The notes beneath the pieces were generated by a model that was given only the letters and a program-made list of their open reading frames with translations, had not been told where the DNA came from and searched no databases. Source: Acheta domesticus (lineage: Eukaryota > Arthropoda > Insecta > Orthoptera > Gryllidae). From it: a stretch of 64,000 bases of DNA. Position 1 is the first letter of the stretch. Every line of letters begins with the position of its first letter. A program made the position numbers and the translations under genes. This document shows positions 11,111-23,882 of this stretch, piece after piece. The stretch spans positions 160,437,161-160,501,160 of the forward strand of contig JAHLJT010008446.1 of the NCBI GenBank assembly GCA_031308135.1, in the 5' to 3' direction.

Positions 11111-11653
11111 TATAAACTTGACCATTTTATTGCGGTCTTCCTCAGACCAGCCCTGGTAAAATGAGTACCTTTTTGATGGGCTCAGTGGGAAAGTCCTTGT
11201 TTACTTCTGCGTCAGGTTGCGTCACTACGTGTCTTTGTTTCTTTGGGCTTGGTAACCTGTTTGCGTTGGTTTGTGATTGGACGTGTCGATGATGGTATGG
11301 GGTAGTGAGGATTGGGAAGGCAAGGAAACTCATTGTCATAATCTAATACAGAAAATGTTTTCGGTCGTGATTGGCCGTGGTGATTGAGTTTTTGCTTTCG
11401 CAGACCGATGGTTGGAAGTGTCTGCGGTGTTGTTTATTGTTGTTCAACCGTCTGTGTTTTGAACGACCTCTTCGAGCCTTCGGATATGTTCATCTAAATT
11501 ATTGCTAATATGTGTCATGCTTTCAGAAGGTCGACATTGAGGGTGTACAGAGTAGAAAGTGTATAGCAAATAGTAACCACGCCACGAATGCGTATCAAAG
11601 TGCGTGGTAAATATTAGAAACAGAAATAAATGAGAACTCAGACTAATGCACAA
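11111..11653 (-). other. Possible upstream part (ORF1 or 5' region) of the CR1-like LINE
   Basis: Minus-strand frames contain ISNNLDEHIRRLEEVVQN, a coil-like segment, and KQRHVVTQPDAEVNKDF. Both are polar and protein-like and lie directly upstream of the endonuclease. ORF1 of this LINE is the natural guess, but no zinc knuckle or other diagnostic motif is visible. Confidence 0.3.
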
Positions 11654-12247
11654 ACTATTTCATATCTTTTTTAATTTAAGCGTATTAATTATTTGATTTA
11701 AGTTACGTATTTATTTTAAAAAAAGTAATGTAATTCTAATTAGTAATTGTTATTAAGTAATTGCGAAAGAGTTCAATGTGTTTATCGTAATATATCTAAG
11801 CTGCAAAGTAATAAATACAATTAAATTACTGATTACTATACTTGACCTATTGGAAGGCCCCAAAATTCATCACTTTTGTATTCGAGAATTTGAAACACAA
11901 TGTTCAAGTTTTGCTGTTACAGTTACAGACGAAACATTGAATTTTGAGTTTTTTCACTATTATCACAGCACTTTCATTCATAATTTAAAACTTTACGCAA
12001 ATCTAAATTATTTATGGAGCAAATAAATTTTGCAAGTCTTTAAACTCGCTGAAATACACGTTTGTCCGTTACGTCGTATTTTAAGCACGATATTGTTAGA
12101 GCGCGTTAACTTAATCCATTTATGCTCAAGTTTTTTTTTCTTAAAATTTTTCCTTAAAATTTAATATGTAAATATTGTTCCAAAAATGACATTACATGAA
12201 AATTTGGAAAAGTTACGTTGTTAATTTTTCAGAATTTTGGGGCCCCA
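11654..12247. other. AT-rich, nothing recognised
   Basis: No repeat or coding signature. An 82-codon plus-strand frame at 11778 has no recognisable motif. The stretch ends at the TTAA where the piggyBac element begins. Confidence 0.4.
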
Positions 12248-12251
12248 TTAA

Positions 12252-14230
12252 TGGGGCAATGGGCATGGGCGGGAAGGGTATTTTTATTTTGTACAAGTAA
12301 TAAATAATTCTGTAGAAATGTTATTAAAATGAAATGTTTTATATATAGAATTAGAGAAAAGACAATAAAATATATTTTAAGAAGAAAAAAACAAAAATGA
12401 ACTAATGGGCTATTCTGTATGGAACTTTTGGAAGCAATTCACATGACATCCAACATTGCACTTCATGCATTTTTTAAATGTATTTTTGTGACAATTTGCG
12501 CAACTTATCTGTGTTTCATTTTAATAAGATAGTGGTTTAACCCATCCAAACGCACATCAATTGGCACCCTCTTCTTGCATGACTGTGGAGTTCTACCTTG
12601 CCGAGGACGAATTTCAGTGTATTTTGCGAGGTACGTCTGCATGATCTGTCGAGTAAATGCAAGTAAATCAATATCATTTCCCTTTTCTTTATGCAACATT
12701 CTGTACACTTTTCATGCGTTATTAATTGTGACGTTCAATAAGAAATTAGAGCCCAGTACCATTTTTTATTCCGAACATGAATTCTGTAGGCAGCAATATT
12801 TTGATCCATACGATCAACTCCGCCCATATACAAATTGTACTTTTCAATACATGCTGGTTGTTGGATCATGATCTTTTTCTTCTCAGCTGCACTCCATATC
12901 TTTGCTTGTCATAGTGGTTGAATCCCACCACATGTTGGCGCAACGGTAACGACAGAATTGTCGTGATACCTTACAAGAGTGATACCAGAATTCATATCGG
13001 TTACTTGATCGTAACTTCCTCGGGGCATTTTCTTCAATTGATCAGGCATGATAAGAAGTGCTTTGCAAGTGCGATTTGCGTGAATTGTCCTTGTAGCATC
13101 ATAACCAATTTCCTTAAGCCGTCTAAAAGCTGGAAAGACGTAAAAAGTATCCATAAAAAGATGGCATGTCTTTCCCTGAGGCAGTTCTGATAACAAATCC
13201 ATCACTACTGACCCTCCTACTCCCAGTTCCGGAATCTGATTGCCCGTCAAGGCTCCCTGATAAGGCTCTCCTTGAATTATATAGCCCAGGCGAGTACACA
13301 AACACCACACTTTTTATCCGAATCTTATCGGTTTTCCTTGGATATGTTGTTTTGTGCTGTGCCTACCATAATATGGCACCATGGCCTCCTCAATACTTAG
13401 GTATTCTACTTGAGAGAAGAAAGCTAGCCAGCGTTCATTTAGCATAGACCAAAGAGGTCTCACTTTACAAAATTTGTCTTTTTTGTCGAGGTCTCCATTA
13501 TCGGACACATGAAAATAACGTAGAATCTCTTCAAATCTATTCCGCTTTTGAAACCGCAAGATTGTGACAATCAGTTGCAGTTTCCCAGTACATTCTTCTT
13601 CGCGGAACCACACAGTATCCACTCAAAAGAAGAATTGCAAGAAACACGCGAATCTCATTTTCAGTAACATTGAAATTTTGTTTCCCTTTTCTTTTGCATA
13701 GTTATTGGTAGAATTTGCCACAAATGTTATATTTTCATCATCGATAAATTGTTCAAAAAATCTCACAAGCAGATTTATTCTCTGAATAAGTAAGACGTTC
13801 CCAGACATGCTCGTGATGACGAAGGATATCAGTTTTCCTCCAATTGAATTCAACTGAAGACGGTTTTCCGCCTTTTGGATTATCTGAACGAACGCAAATA
13901 TTTTCGAAACTTTCTAAATGTATTTCTTCACCAGTGTCTGCATGACCAACTCTTTCTTTACTTATTCCTTCATTATTTATTCTTTTGGCAGCACAAGTAG
14001 CGGTTCCTCTCAGCTGATTTCCAGAGAGATGATTTATGTCATCTGAAGGGAAGTCTTCATCGTCCCTATCACCTTCACTTTGATCAGCATTTTCAGGAGG
14101 TTCAATGTATATAGCAGCTTCTATTAACTGCTCATCTGGTTCTAACAAGCTCGCAATTTCATTAATAGTCAACCTAAATGCAGAAAATAAGACCATAATG
14201 ATACCCTCCCCATTCGCACGCATTTCCCCA
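12252..14230 (-). mobile_element. piggyBac-like DNA transposon, 1979 bp, with TTAA target duplications
   Basis: TTAA at 12248-12251 and 14231-14234 brackets the element. The ends are inverted: TGGGGCAATGGGCATGGGCG running inward from the left, and TGGGGAAATGCGTGCGAATG inward from the right, both reaching GGG-AGGGTAT. The outside flanks are CCCCA and TGGGG, so the target was the palindrome CCCCATTAATGGGG. The right TIR overlaps the start of the transposase frame. The transposase is decayed but nearly complete. Confidence 0.85.
12410..14223 (-). pseudogene. piggyBac-type transposase (PGBD-like), frameshifted
   Basis: Order of recognisable parts: acidic N-terminus (RLTINEIASLLEPDEQ), FNWRKTDI, RFEEILRYFHVSDNGD, SIEEAMVPYYGRHS with GKPIRFGYK, LFMDTFYVFPAFRRLKEIG with ATRTIHANR, GGVDRMDQNIAAYRI, QTYLAKYTEIRPRQGR, and a C-terminal Cys-rich module CANCHKNTFKKCMKCNVGCH ending in a stop at 12410. 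The first catalytic Asp (S-[IV]-DE-[AS]-M) is Glu here; the second (MDTF) and third (VDRMD) are intact. At least three frame changes occur, near 13800, 13620 and 12908. Translation may start at the Met near 14196 rather than at 14223, because the upstream codons are TIR sequence. Confidence 0.9.
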
Positions 14231-14571
14231 TTAATGGGGCATCTATATTAAATTCTTAATATACAAAATATGGATATTTACATCGTAAAAATAAGGTTAA
14301 TATTAGTTAAAAGCATCTTTTAGAATAATATTGATTTATGTAAGATTCATTAAAATACACAATAGAATACAAAAATAACGTACCTCTAAGAGCGCATCAT
14401 AATGACAGAAAATTCCGCAGAAACTCAACGCTAAATCTCGGCAGTTAAACGGCCATCAGACGAAACATGTCGTTGGACTAATCAACAATGCCAACTCTTA
14501 AATTTAAAAATGAAATCTCTCAGAAATTACTATTCACAACAAAATATAAATACTTTTATTGACCGCCTCAA

Positions 14572-14588
14572 TAATGGGGCAATGGGCA
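14572..14588 (+). other. Stray copy of the piggyBac terminal motif
   Basis: TAATGGGGCAATGGGCA is identical to 12249-12265 of the left piggyBac end and lies 340 bp outside the right end in direct orientation. It could be a remnant terminus of a second copy. The TTAA is changed to ATAA. Confidence 0.5.
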
Positions 14589-14600
14589 ATAATGGGTCAA

Positions 14601-14855
14601 AAACTAAAATTATGAGGCCAATGGACTCAAAGAAACGTTTATCACATCGTAATTTACAGGATGAAACCTTCTTGAACATTCTATTACATTTTTTCTGGTC
14701 CTGCGATTCCAGATATTACCTCACCTGCTTCGAGATGTGCAGAATCTGCAATTAAATGTGAATGAGGGAGACATAGCGGCAGAGATAGGTAGGGACAGGG
14801 TGAGAGAGGGAGAGACAGTGAGAAAGGAGAAAGAGGGAGATGAAGAGCAGAACAA
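14601..14855 (+). repeat. Member of an inverted repeat pair (partner 18893-19147)
   Basis: Roughly 80% identical to the reverse complement of 18893-19147. Shared blocks include TTCTTGAAC, TTCTATTACATTTT, CCAGATATTA and a purine-rich GAGRGA tract. The pair flanks the 14932-17186 transposon at a distance. No coding potential. It may be a MITE or a dispersed repeat. Confidence 0.75.
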
Positions 14856-14931
14856 CGTCGTAACTTATAGAGAAAAATGGCTCATCGATGTAATCAGAAT
14901 GAATACCTCAGGAGTTTCTCGAGTAATGATA

Positions 14932-17186
14932 ACACAGGTCTGCGAAAAAAAATTTTTTGTTAGCTGCATTAGATATTTTTACTGAATTATATGTTTTAAA
15001 GTGCGCTGATTTCAAAAGTTATGGCCATTTTTTTCTATCACATAAGGATTTTTTGCAAATTCCAACACAAAATATTGGTTAAAGCACTCCTTTATTCAAA
15101 TTTTCAAACAATAAGTATTTTTTTAAAGCAAACGAAACATTATTTTGATACATGTACTTATTCATGTTCTTTATGAAACGTCTTCTTCTTTTCCTTGATA
15201 CTTTGACGAGTCCTTTTCCGATTTTTATTTTCAGTTTCTCGCTTAAGCAGCCAACAGTAGTCAGCAAGCATAGTGACATCCCATCGCCCTTGGTACCTTC
15301 TCTCGATATCACGCACATCCTGGTGAAATCGCTCCCCCTGCTCTTCACTGTAAGCTCCCAGGTTTTCAGGAAAATAGTCTATGTGAGAGTGTAAAAAATG
15401 GACCTTCAAGCTCATCTTGCAGCCTTGAGCTTCATATGCTGCTAACATCCGTTGCACAATGGTTTTATAGTTAGGATTCCTGGTATTTCCTAAAAACTTT
15501 CGCACTACGTCCTTGAACGATACCCAAGCTTCTTTTTCCTTCTCATTCATAGTTTCCACAAATGAAGGGTCCGTTAAAAGTTTTCTTATGTCGGGGCCGG
15601 TGAAAACTCCCTCTTTCAACTTTGCTTCTGACAGCTTCGGAAATTTTGTACATAAATATTTGAAACAGTCTCCATCCTTTGCAGCGATTTTACAATTGTT
15701 TCATCAACCCCAATTTGATATGGAGAGGGGGCAACAAAACCTTTTCTGGTGGTACCAAGGTAGTGTTAATAACATTTTTCTCTCCAGGTTTTAAAGTTTC
15801 TCGGGATGGCCAATCACTTTTTTTTCCAGTGCTGTTCTCTGGCTCTACTATCCCACAAGCATAAGAAGCATGGGTATTTAGTATAGCCTGCCTGCTGACC
15901 CAAAAGCATTGTCAGTATTTTGAAGTCCCCACAAATCATCCATTGATGGTCTTGATACTTGATTTTTTCCAGGATAATGGCCAAATCGTTATAATCTTCT
16001 TTCATATGCACGGAATGTCCAATCGGAATCGAGGCAAATTTATTTCCATTGTGCAATAATACTACTTTAGGCTAGTCTTAGATGAGTCAATGAATAGGCG
16101 CCATTCAGATGAGTCATACTTTATATCAAAGCAATGTATGAGTTCTTCCACATTATTGCAGAAAACTAAATTTCCTTCTTTTGAAAAAAACTGGGTGAAT
16201 TCTTTTTCTCGGTGTCTGTACCAGTAGAAAGAAGTGCCAGGTGATAAAAGGTTTTATTTTTTAATCTAGAACCTAACAGTTCGGCTGCATCTTTTGAAAG
16301 ACCTAAATCTCTTACTAAATCATTGAGCTCACCTTGAGAAAATAGTTGAGGCCTTCCATCTTCGTCAAAAGATGAATCTGAGCTTGATTCACCGGGAGGA
16401 GGAAAAGTAGCTTCGTCCTCCAACTCACTAGGATATTCATCCAAACTGGAAGGTGGCTGCGGGATAGATATCTCGGAGCTATGGGGCACTGGACGTATAG
16501 CTGAGTCAAGATTAGGATAACTTATGTTTCTTTTGTTTTTTGAATTGAATCCCTTTACGTCAACTGAGCAGAAGTAGCAGTCAGAGGTGTGATTTTTCTG
16601 CTCACGCCATATCATAGGAATTCCAAATCGAAATGATTTTTTCTTTCCCTTAAACCACAAACGAAGATCTTCTTCGCATCTTCTACACACCTTATGCGGG
16701 CCCATGGTTTATCTTGATCACCAACTTTTAATTTAAAGTAGGCAAAATAAACTTTCCTTATAAAATCACTTATATTTCTCTGTTGACTTTTAATAGTGAA
16801 TTCACCACAGATATAACAAAAACTGTTTGGAGAAATAACACAACCCCTTGTAGCCATGATTAACAGACAACAGCACTGTTCACTTCAATATCAGTATGTC
16901 TACTGAGAGCTTTTCTTTGTTTCAAGCAATATACGTCATTTGACTTGTCTCAACCTGTTAAAACATTCCCAGTCTTACCAACAGCTCAGGTTGTTTTTCT
17001 CCATTATCAAATAAAAATCATATGGGTTTATTACTATAATTATAATTATAATGAACGTAGATACTGCAATATACATAAAACCTTATGTGATATAATAATT
17101 TGAATATTTTTTATGATTTTGGGAGGTCAAAATCTGTAAGAAAATGTAAAAAAATCCTATGCAGTTTTTTGGTCGCAGACCTGTGT
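14932..17186 (-). mobile_element. TIR-bounded DNA transposon carrying an unnamed DDE-like transposase family
   Basis: ACACAGGTCTGCGA at 14932-14945 is perfectly inverted at 17173-17186. A second block TATCACATAAGG lies about 100 bp inside each end (15036 and 17081-17092, inverted), so the inverted ends are at least about 115 bp long with divergence between. The single coding unit between them is on the minus strand. Target duplication was not resolved. The superfamily is not recognised. Confidence 0.75.
15158..16857 (-). pseudogene. Putative RNase H-like (DDE) transposase of a widespread unnamed arthropod family
   Basis: The start at 16857 gives MATRGCVISPNSFCYICGEF (a Cys pair near the N-terminus). 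A frameshift near 16700 leads to HKVCRRCEEDLRLW, PMIWREQKNH and DCYFC (more Cys pairs). An acidic Ser/Pro linker and SQGELNDLVRDLGLSKDAAE follow, then EWRLFIDSSKTSLK, ICGDFKIL, KYPCFLCLWDSRAREQHW, TGPDIRKLL, and ENLGAYSEEQGERFHQDV. D in LFIDSSK (16086), D in CGDFK (15925) and E in SEEQGERFHQD (about 15330) would make a plausible D-D-E triad with a Cys-pair insertion. I recall many arthropod proteins of this type annotated only as uncharacterised. At least four frame breaks make this copy inactive. Confidence 0.7.
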
Positions 17187-18359
17187 AATTATATCCCACA
17201 GGGAAGAAGGGATGTTGTTCGACCGCCAAAGAGACAGAAAAATCAGTGGGAACAACAGGTAATAATGCATTGCAAACATTAAGAAAAAGAATCGGGCCTT
17301 ACGTTCACTTCTCTCGAGTGTCAGTAAACAGTACAGACTGTCTCATATATTCAATTAAAGGGTATATATAAAATTATATTTAGTATCATTTTTGTCGACA
17401 AGTATGAGGGCACTACAAAGACATTTCAATATCACAGCAATCTAAGTTTAATGAAGTTTGTTGTCTGTGAATACTTTTCTGTCTGTCAATATTTCAGGCC
17501 CCCATTTGTAATCAGGGGTGAAATCACAACTAAACCATAATGCTACTAAAAATACGTTTGAAAATGCTCATGGGCGATGGGTGGAAAGTTACATGCAGAC
17601 ACTGGTTTAAAGAAACTAAAATGAGGAGCAAATATTCAAAAGGTGGCATATTCATTTGGCAAAAATTGAGTTCTTCTGATGTTTTTACCTAGAATTTTAT
17701 TTCCATAAAAAACTTGAGATGCCTTACATTGCTTTAAGTAGTACGCTATACGCTGAGTTAAAGACGGTGTTGAAAAGTGTAAAATTTGTGTTATATTTCC
17801 ATTTTCATTGGAAAAGAGATGAAGTAGATGTGTCACGTTTTGAATGTTTGCTCCTTAAATGACAAATAATAATAAATGCTTGCAGCTTAAGAGGATACAT
17901 TGTAGGCTTAAATAAAAGCTATAATTGTCGCAATTTCGAGAAACGTTGATTTTAAAATGTTTTTGAATATTATTTAACTACGTGTTACATTTTGATATAC
18001 ATATCTAGAGAATGTGATATATTCAAAACTTGTTCTATAGCAGCATATATTTTCTCGTATTATTTTAACGGTTTCGCAATATTATAATATTAAACCTGCA
18101 AAAATATTAATTCCCAGCAGAAATGATTTCCTCCCAGCTACGATTGGATACTTGGAGTTAACACGCCCGTCACGCAACACCTACACTATCAGCTACATTG
18201 CTTAACTCTACTTTTTCACTGCTAAAAGTAAGTTGATCGTTTGCATCTGCAATTTTCAAAAATAGAGAGAGTGTCACACACTAATACAAGGTATAGTTAA
18301 AAAACAGATTTCATAAAGGGAAAAATCGCTACGTCAATAGTATATTTCTACAATATTAA
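17187..18359. other. No recognisable gene
   Basis: AT-rich sequence with scattered short frames (for example 17636-17836, minus) that have no family signature. No structured repeat was seen. Confidence 0.4.
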
Positions 18360-18600
18360 TTCTTGTTTGTAATTTTTGAAAATACAGATTGTTAAACGGA
18401 AATGGGACCTGCACCATTTTTAAACGTCTTTTACTCTAACCGAGGAAAATATTTAAAGACAAAATTTCAGCATTTTTCTAGAAAATTTCAAAAATATGTT
18501 GGGTCGTGATGTAAACTAACATCAAAATGAAAAGATCCGTTTTAAATTCGACTATTCGTGACATCTGCCACATCGTTCTAGAAATATCCATTTTGTTGAA
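18360..18600 (+). repeat. Family P fragment
   Basis: Matches the 1430-1580 part of copy A: GTAATTTTTGAAAAT, GGGACCTGCACC, TTTACTCTA, then GAAAATTTCAAAAATATGT. It lacks the microsatellite tail. Confidence 0.55.
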
Positions 18601-18892
18601 AATCCTGTGTACTTTAGCTTCTAAAATTACTCATACGTAGACGGGCTCGTAATAAGACCAATCCTAATCCATCCCATCCTGATAAAATTCTAATTAAATT
18701 GATCTAATAATTAAAAACATTATGGATAATGTATTTATAGGCTACATTTATTTGTAAACAATATATATTTATAATATAATTTAATAATTATAAATCATAC
18801 ATAATAACAGTTAATGACAGTTGTAGCTCTGTCTATATGTGAATATAGCAATAATGAGATAACAGAAATAGCACTATACTAGGAAAACTCGG

Positions 18893-19147
18893 CAGACGTT
18901 CTGCCCTTCATCTCCCTCTTTCCCCTTTCTCACTGCCCCTCCCTCCCCTACATTGTCCCTGTCTGTCCCTGCCGTTCTCTCTCCCTCTCATTCACATTAA
19001 ATCTCAGACTCTGCATATCTCTGAACAGGTGAGATAATATCTGGAAGCGCAGGACCAGCAAAATGTAATAGAACGTTCAAGAAAGTTTCATCATGTAGAT
19101 TGCGATGAGAGAAACGTTTTGAGGCCTTTGGCCCCAAAATTTTAACT
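18893..19147 (-). repeat. Inverted partner of 14601-14855
   Basis: Reverse-complement homologue of 14601-14855. One end carries the palindrome GGCAGACGTTCTGCC. Confidence 0.75.
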
Positions 19148-19399
19148 GTAAAGGACATAGAACGCATTTTTAGGAGTTATTTAACAATATAGATTCAAAA
19201 TCCCGCCGAATGTGTTGCGTGTTGCATTTGACGTAATTATTTAGGTTTGTTCTACAGCGCCATGTACAACTGATTACAACTATTTAACAGCACATTATCT
19301 TCTCAATGAAAAAACACGTAGAATTGCCAACTTTCATGGCGATTGTTCTCACGGGGGTTAATTTAGGTCCAAAATAATATTTTGAAAATCAGAATAGTT

Positions 19400-20170
19400 C
19401 AGAATTTTTTCTTCAAGTTAAAGCAATTTATAAAACTAATGGGCCTATAACATCACATACTTTCTCGCATTGATTCTAAATTTTGTAACTTTCGAAAATT
19501 CAGAGAATTTAACGAAAATGAGACCTGCGCTAAATTTTAAGCTTTCTTTGCTCTATCAATTGGAAAAAATTGTGGAAAGAAAAATTTGGAGACTTTTTGA
19601 TAAAATAGTTGTTTAAAAGTTTCTAAATTTTCTGTAAAATTACGAGAAGCTACTCATATTTTCGAAAAATTGTACATGGCATCATTGTAAGGCTCCACAC
19701 TTCCGGCATTCGTCGAACAGCAAGCTCCTGCGCACATAATCCCGACCAGCTGATGTGTTCGTCAAATGTTCGCTCCCTTTGATGTGCCCAAAAGACCGAC
19801 ACGCCTTGAATAGGGCGAGCGCCGAATGTTCGTCACTCGGCAAATAGCAAGCAACTCACATTTGGAGTCATTTGTGAAAAAAATGGAAATATTGTGTAGG
19901 CTTCATTTAAAATACAGCAAAATATAAAAATATCTGCATGTATACGGAGACACGAACAGACCGCAGACTGATGTTTTTTGCCGTCAGTAAATATTCCGTA
20001 TCAAGAACAGGACACAGAAACATTGATTCTTACTACTCATCGTGTTAGAAGATGTAATTTACTACAAGTAAGGAGATTTTTTGACATTTTCGTTACCAGT
20101 TAAATCCACCGTTTTCCGGCGCACGATTACACTACTTTCTTTTCTTACCAAGGTGAGAAAGGAAAATCTG
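19400..20170 (+). repeat. Degenerate family P segments
   Basis: 19400-19660 repeats the body unit (TTTGTAACTTTCGAAAATTC, GAGACCTGCGC, TTTGGAGACTTTTTGAT). 20080-20170 repeats the terminal tail (CGTTTTCCGGCGCACGATTA, then GTGAGAAAGGAAA). Between them, 19690-19870 is GC-richer unassigned DNA with repeated TTCGTC. The same tail recurs at 54240-54345 and in copies B and D. Confidence 0.5.
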
Positions 20171-21497
<1,327 letters not shown>

Positions 21498-21556
21498 ACA
21501 GATTAAGATAATCACAGTACAATATTTGCCTATAATTTTGTTATAATCTCTCTCTC

Positions 21557-21559
<3 letters not shown>

Positions 21560-21607
<48 letters not shown>
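21560..21607. repeat. (TA)n microsatellite at the Tc1 insertion point
   Basis: The TA run ends directly at the left TIR of the Tc1 element, giving many possible TA target sites. Confidence 0.95.
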
Positions 21608-21612
<5 letters not shown>

Positions 21613-23306
21613 GTTGGCCATTAAATTAGGAGTTTTTTAATTTTAGTTTATTCTATTATTTTATTTACTTTTTAGAGGAAGTTGTGTTTATAAATTTACA
21701 TATATCAGATTTCCCTTCCATTTAGAATATTATTTTAGACCAAATTTGTCTCTTAGTATCTTGTAGCACATCCTTTTGCTTTTGTAATATCTTGAATTCT
21801 TCTTGACATGATATAAAGGGCTTCAATCACATGTCTTTCCAGTTATTTGTCTTGATACCATACTTCCTCTATTCTCTTTGAGCTCAAATTTTATTCTACA
21901 ATTCACCTCACTGACTTTTTCTTTAAAAATCTTCCAAATTCGATCAATTAGATTGGCATCAGGACTATTTCCTGGCCATTCTAATGCCCTAATTTTATTT
22001 TGTTGAAAATAAAATTTCACATTTTTGGCAGTGTGGCATGGATTTCCGTCCTGTTGGAAAATATAACCACCTCGTGGAAACCATTTCTTTAATTGAGGAA
22101 CTGCACACTTTTTTATCACATTGCGATAATGTTCTTTGTTCATTATCCCATTCACATGGTATAGCCTACCTAATTCTTCGTGCAAAATCATGTCCTATGT
22201 CACCACTTTTGTAAGATGTATTATTTTTTCCTTTGTACTACATTCGGGGAGCAGTTTCTCGGCAGATCGTCTTCTGACTAACTGATGTCTGTCATCTAGA
22301 ATTTCGATGGTAGTCTCTCCGGAAAAGCACACCTACAAAAATTACAACAAAGAGAAATGTGTCATTTTTTTGCTTGCGACTTGCGAAATTGTTCACAATA
22401 AATCCAACTCATTAAATAACAATCTAATGTAAATTAAATAAATGAAATAAAATTCAGAGGGTTTACTTTGGGCCAGTTATCCATTGTCCAGGTTTGTGTA
22501 GACGTGTCCCAGCAGTTTATTTCTTTTTCATAGCAATAGTCAACTTCGGGATTTTCACTAGCAGACAAGTTCTGAATTTAATTTCTTTGATACTGCGTCA
22601 TAATGTGTGTGTATTAATTTCACATCCAAGATCTCGTTTCATGACTTGTAGTTCCTAATTTATTGCTTTTCTGTTTTTTAACACAAGCATTTGTATCATG
22701 ATGTCTTGTTTTTTGGAAGATTTTCTAAGTCGTTTGCAGTTTTGACGATTTGTGGAATTTCAAATCAGCGCTAAATCGAGCCTCCTCATTATTCTTCCTA
22801 GACTTTGAGGCGAAACCTTCGTCAATTTCACAATTTCAATGTATTTTCAGTTCAGTGCGCTTCAGCATAACTTCAATCTCCCTCTTCTTCTTTGGAGAAA
22901 TGTTAGTTTTCTTACTCATGACTCCTATTAACATTTACTTTTAAAACCACCGATCTGCCACCTACTAAAATGACGAATCTGAGCTAGAACAGCACTTCTC
23001 ACTATCACCAACTCAAATAAAAAGATATATTCGAAACATGCTACTTGTCAGATCGAAAAACTGAACTATTAACTGAAACGTAGGAATTCGCAAGAAACGG
23101 GCAGTTGCGCAGTGTCTGAGATGTATCGATCAATTTGGCAACTAAAAGGACACTAGCTTACAAAAAACTATTTTCCAGCATTGGAAGAATGTTATCCTAA
23201 CTTATTATGAAAGTTGAATCCTGGGCATTCTTATATCAATTAATTGAAACAGAACAAGACATTTTTAAAATTTCAAGAAAATTCCTCATTTAATGGCCAC
23301 CTACTG
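21608..23306 (-). mobile_element. Tc1/mariner-type transposon, 1.70 kb
   Basis: The left end TAGTGGTTGGCCATTAAATT and the inverted right end CAGTAGGTGGCCATTAAATG are flanked by TA on both sides (21606-21607 and 23307-23308). The internal sequence holds one minus-strand transposase. It is inserted in the leader of Helitron H1. Confidence 0.9.
21753..22919 (-). pseudogene. Tc1-like transposase, inactive
   Basis: The frame starts MSKKTNISPKKKREIEVML at 22919 and ends TKAKGCATRY at 21753. Catalytic segments: VCFSGETTIEIL near 22320 where SDE is usual (first Asp lost), YIFQQDGNPCHTAK (second Asp present), and WPGNSPDANLIDRIW, where the usual IENLW Glu is Asp. There are 34 residues between the second Asp and this Asp. 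The N-terminal DNA-binding half has several stops. A frameshift near 21830 separates the last 25 residues. The D34D arrangement may reflect mutation rather than a mariner-type active site. Confidence 0.85.
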
Positions 23307-23882
23307 TATACATCAATTGCTGTTCGTTAGTCTCGCTAAAACTCGAGAACAGCTGGACCGATTTGGCTAATTTCGGTTTTAGAATATTTGTGAAAGTTCA
23401 GGAAAAGTTTAAAAGGTGAGTAAATATGAAAAAATCCGAGGAAAATAGTTATAACTGCAATTTAATTTTTCCGTGTAAACTGCCTACCTGTCAAACATTT
23501 GATGTTCATTCTGTATTATGTTAAGACAGTCATTTGTTTATGCAGCTTGACATCTCTTTCTAATTTTAGTCACAAAATAAATATCGTCTACAATGAGCAT
23601 TTAATGATATCGCAAATTAAAATTATAAAAATAATATTAACTGAATTCCTAAAATCAAAACAAATTAGCTCATTTAATTCAATACATCTCTTAGGTGAAG
23701 GTTCCCAACCTGCCTGGTGACTGCGGGATCGACCCATAATGTTATGAATTATTATTTTTAAAGTCTCTGTAAAACACAAATGTAGAACAGGAAGAATAAA
23801 TATTTTTAAAAAAAATCCTTTGTGATAGTTACGCTATTTACCGCTAAGTGCGCGAGAACCTTCTTTACTTTGATTATTCACA

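Noticed and set aside
15079..15348. Minus-strand frame starting MKSRGSDFTRM
   Set aside because: Shadow frame of the transposase reading ENLGAYSEEQGERFHQD in the same region.
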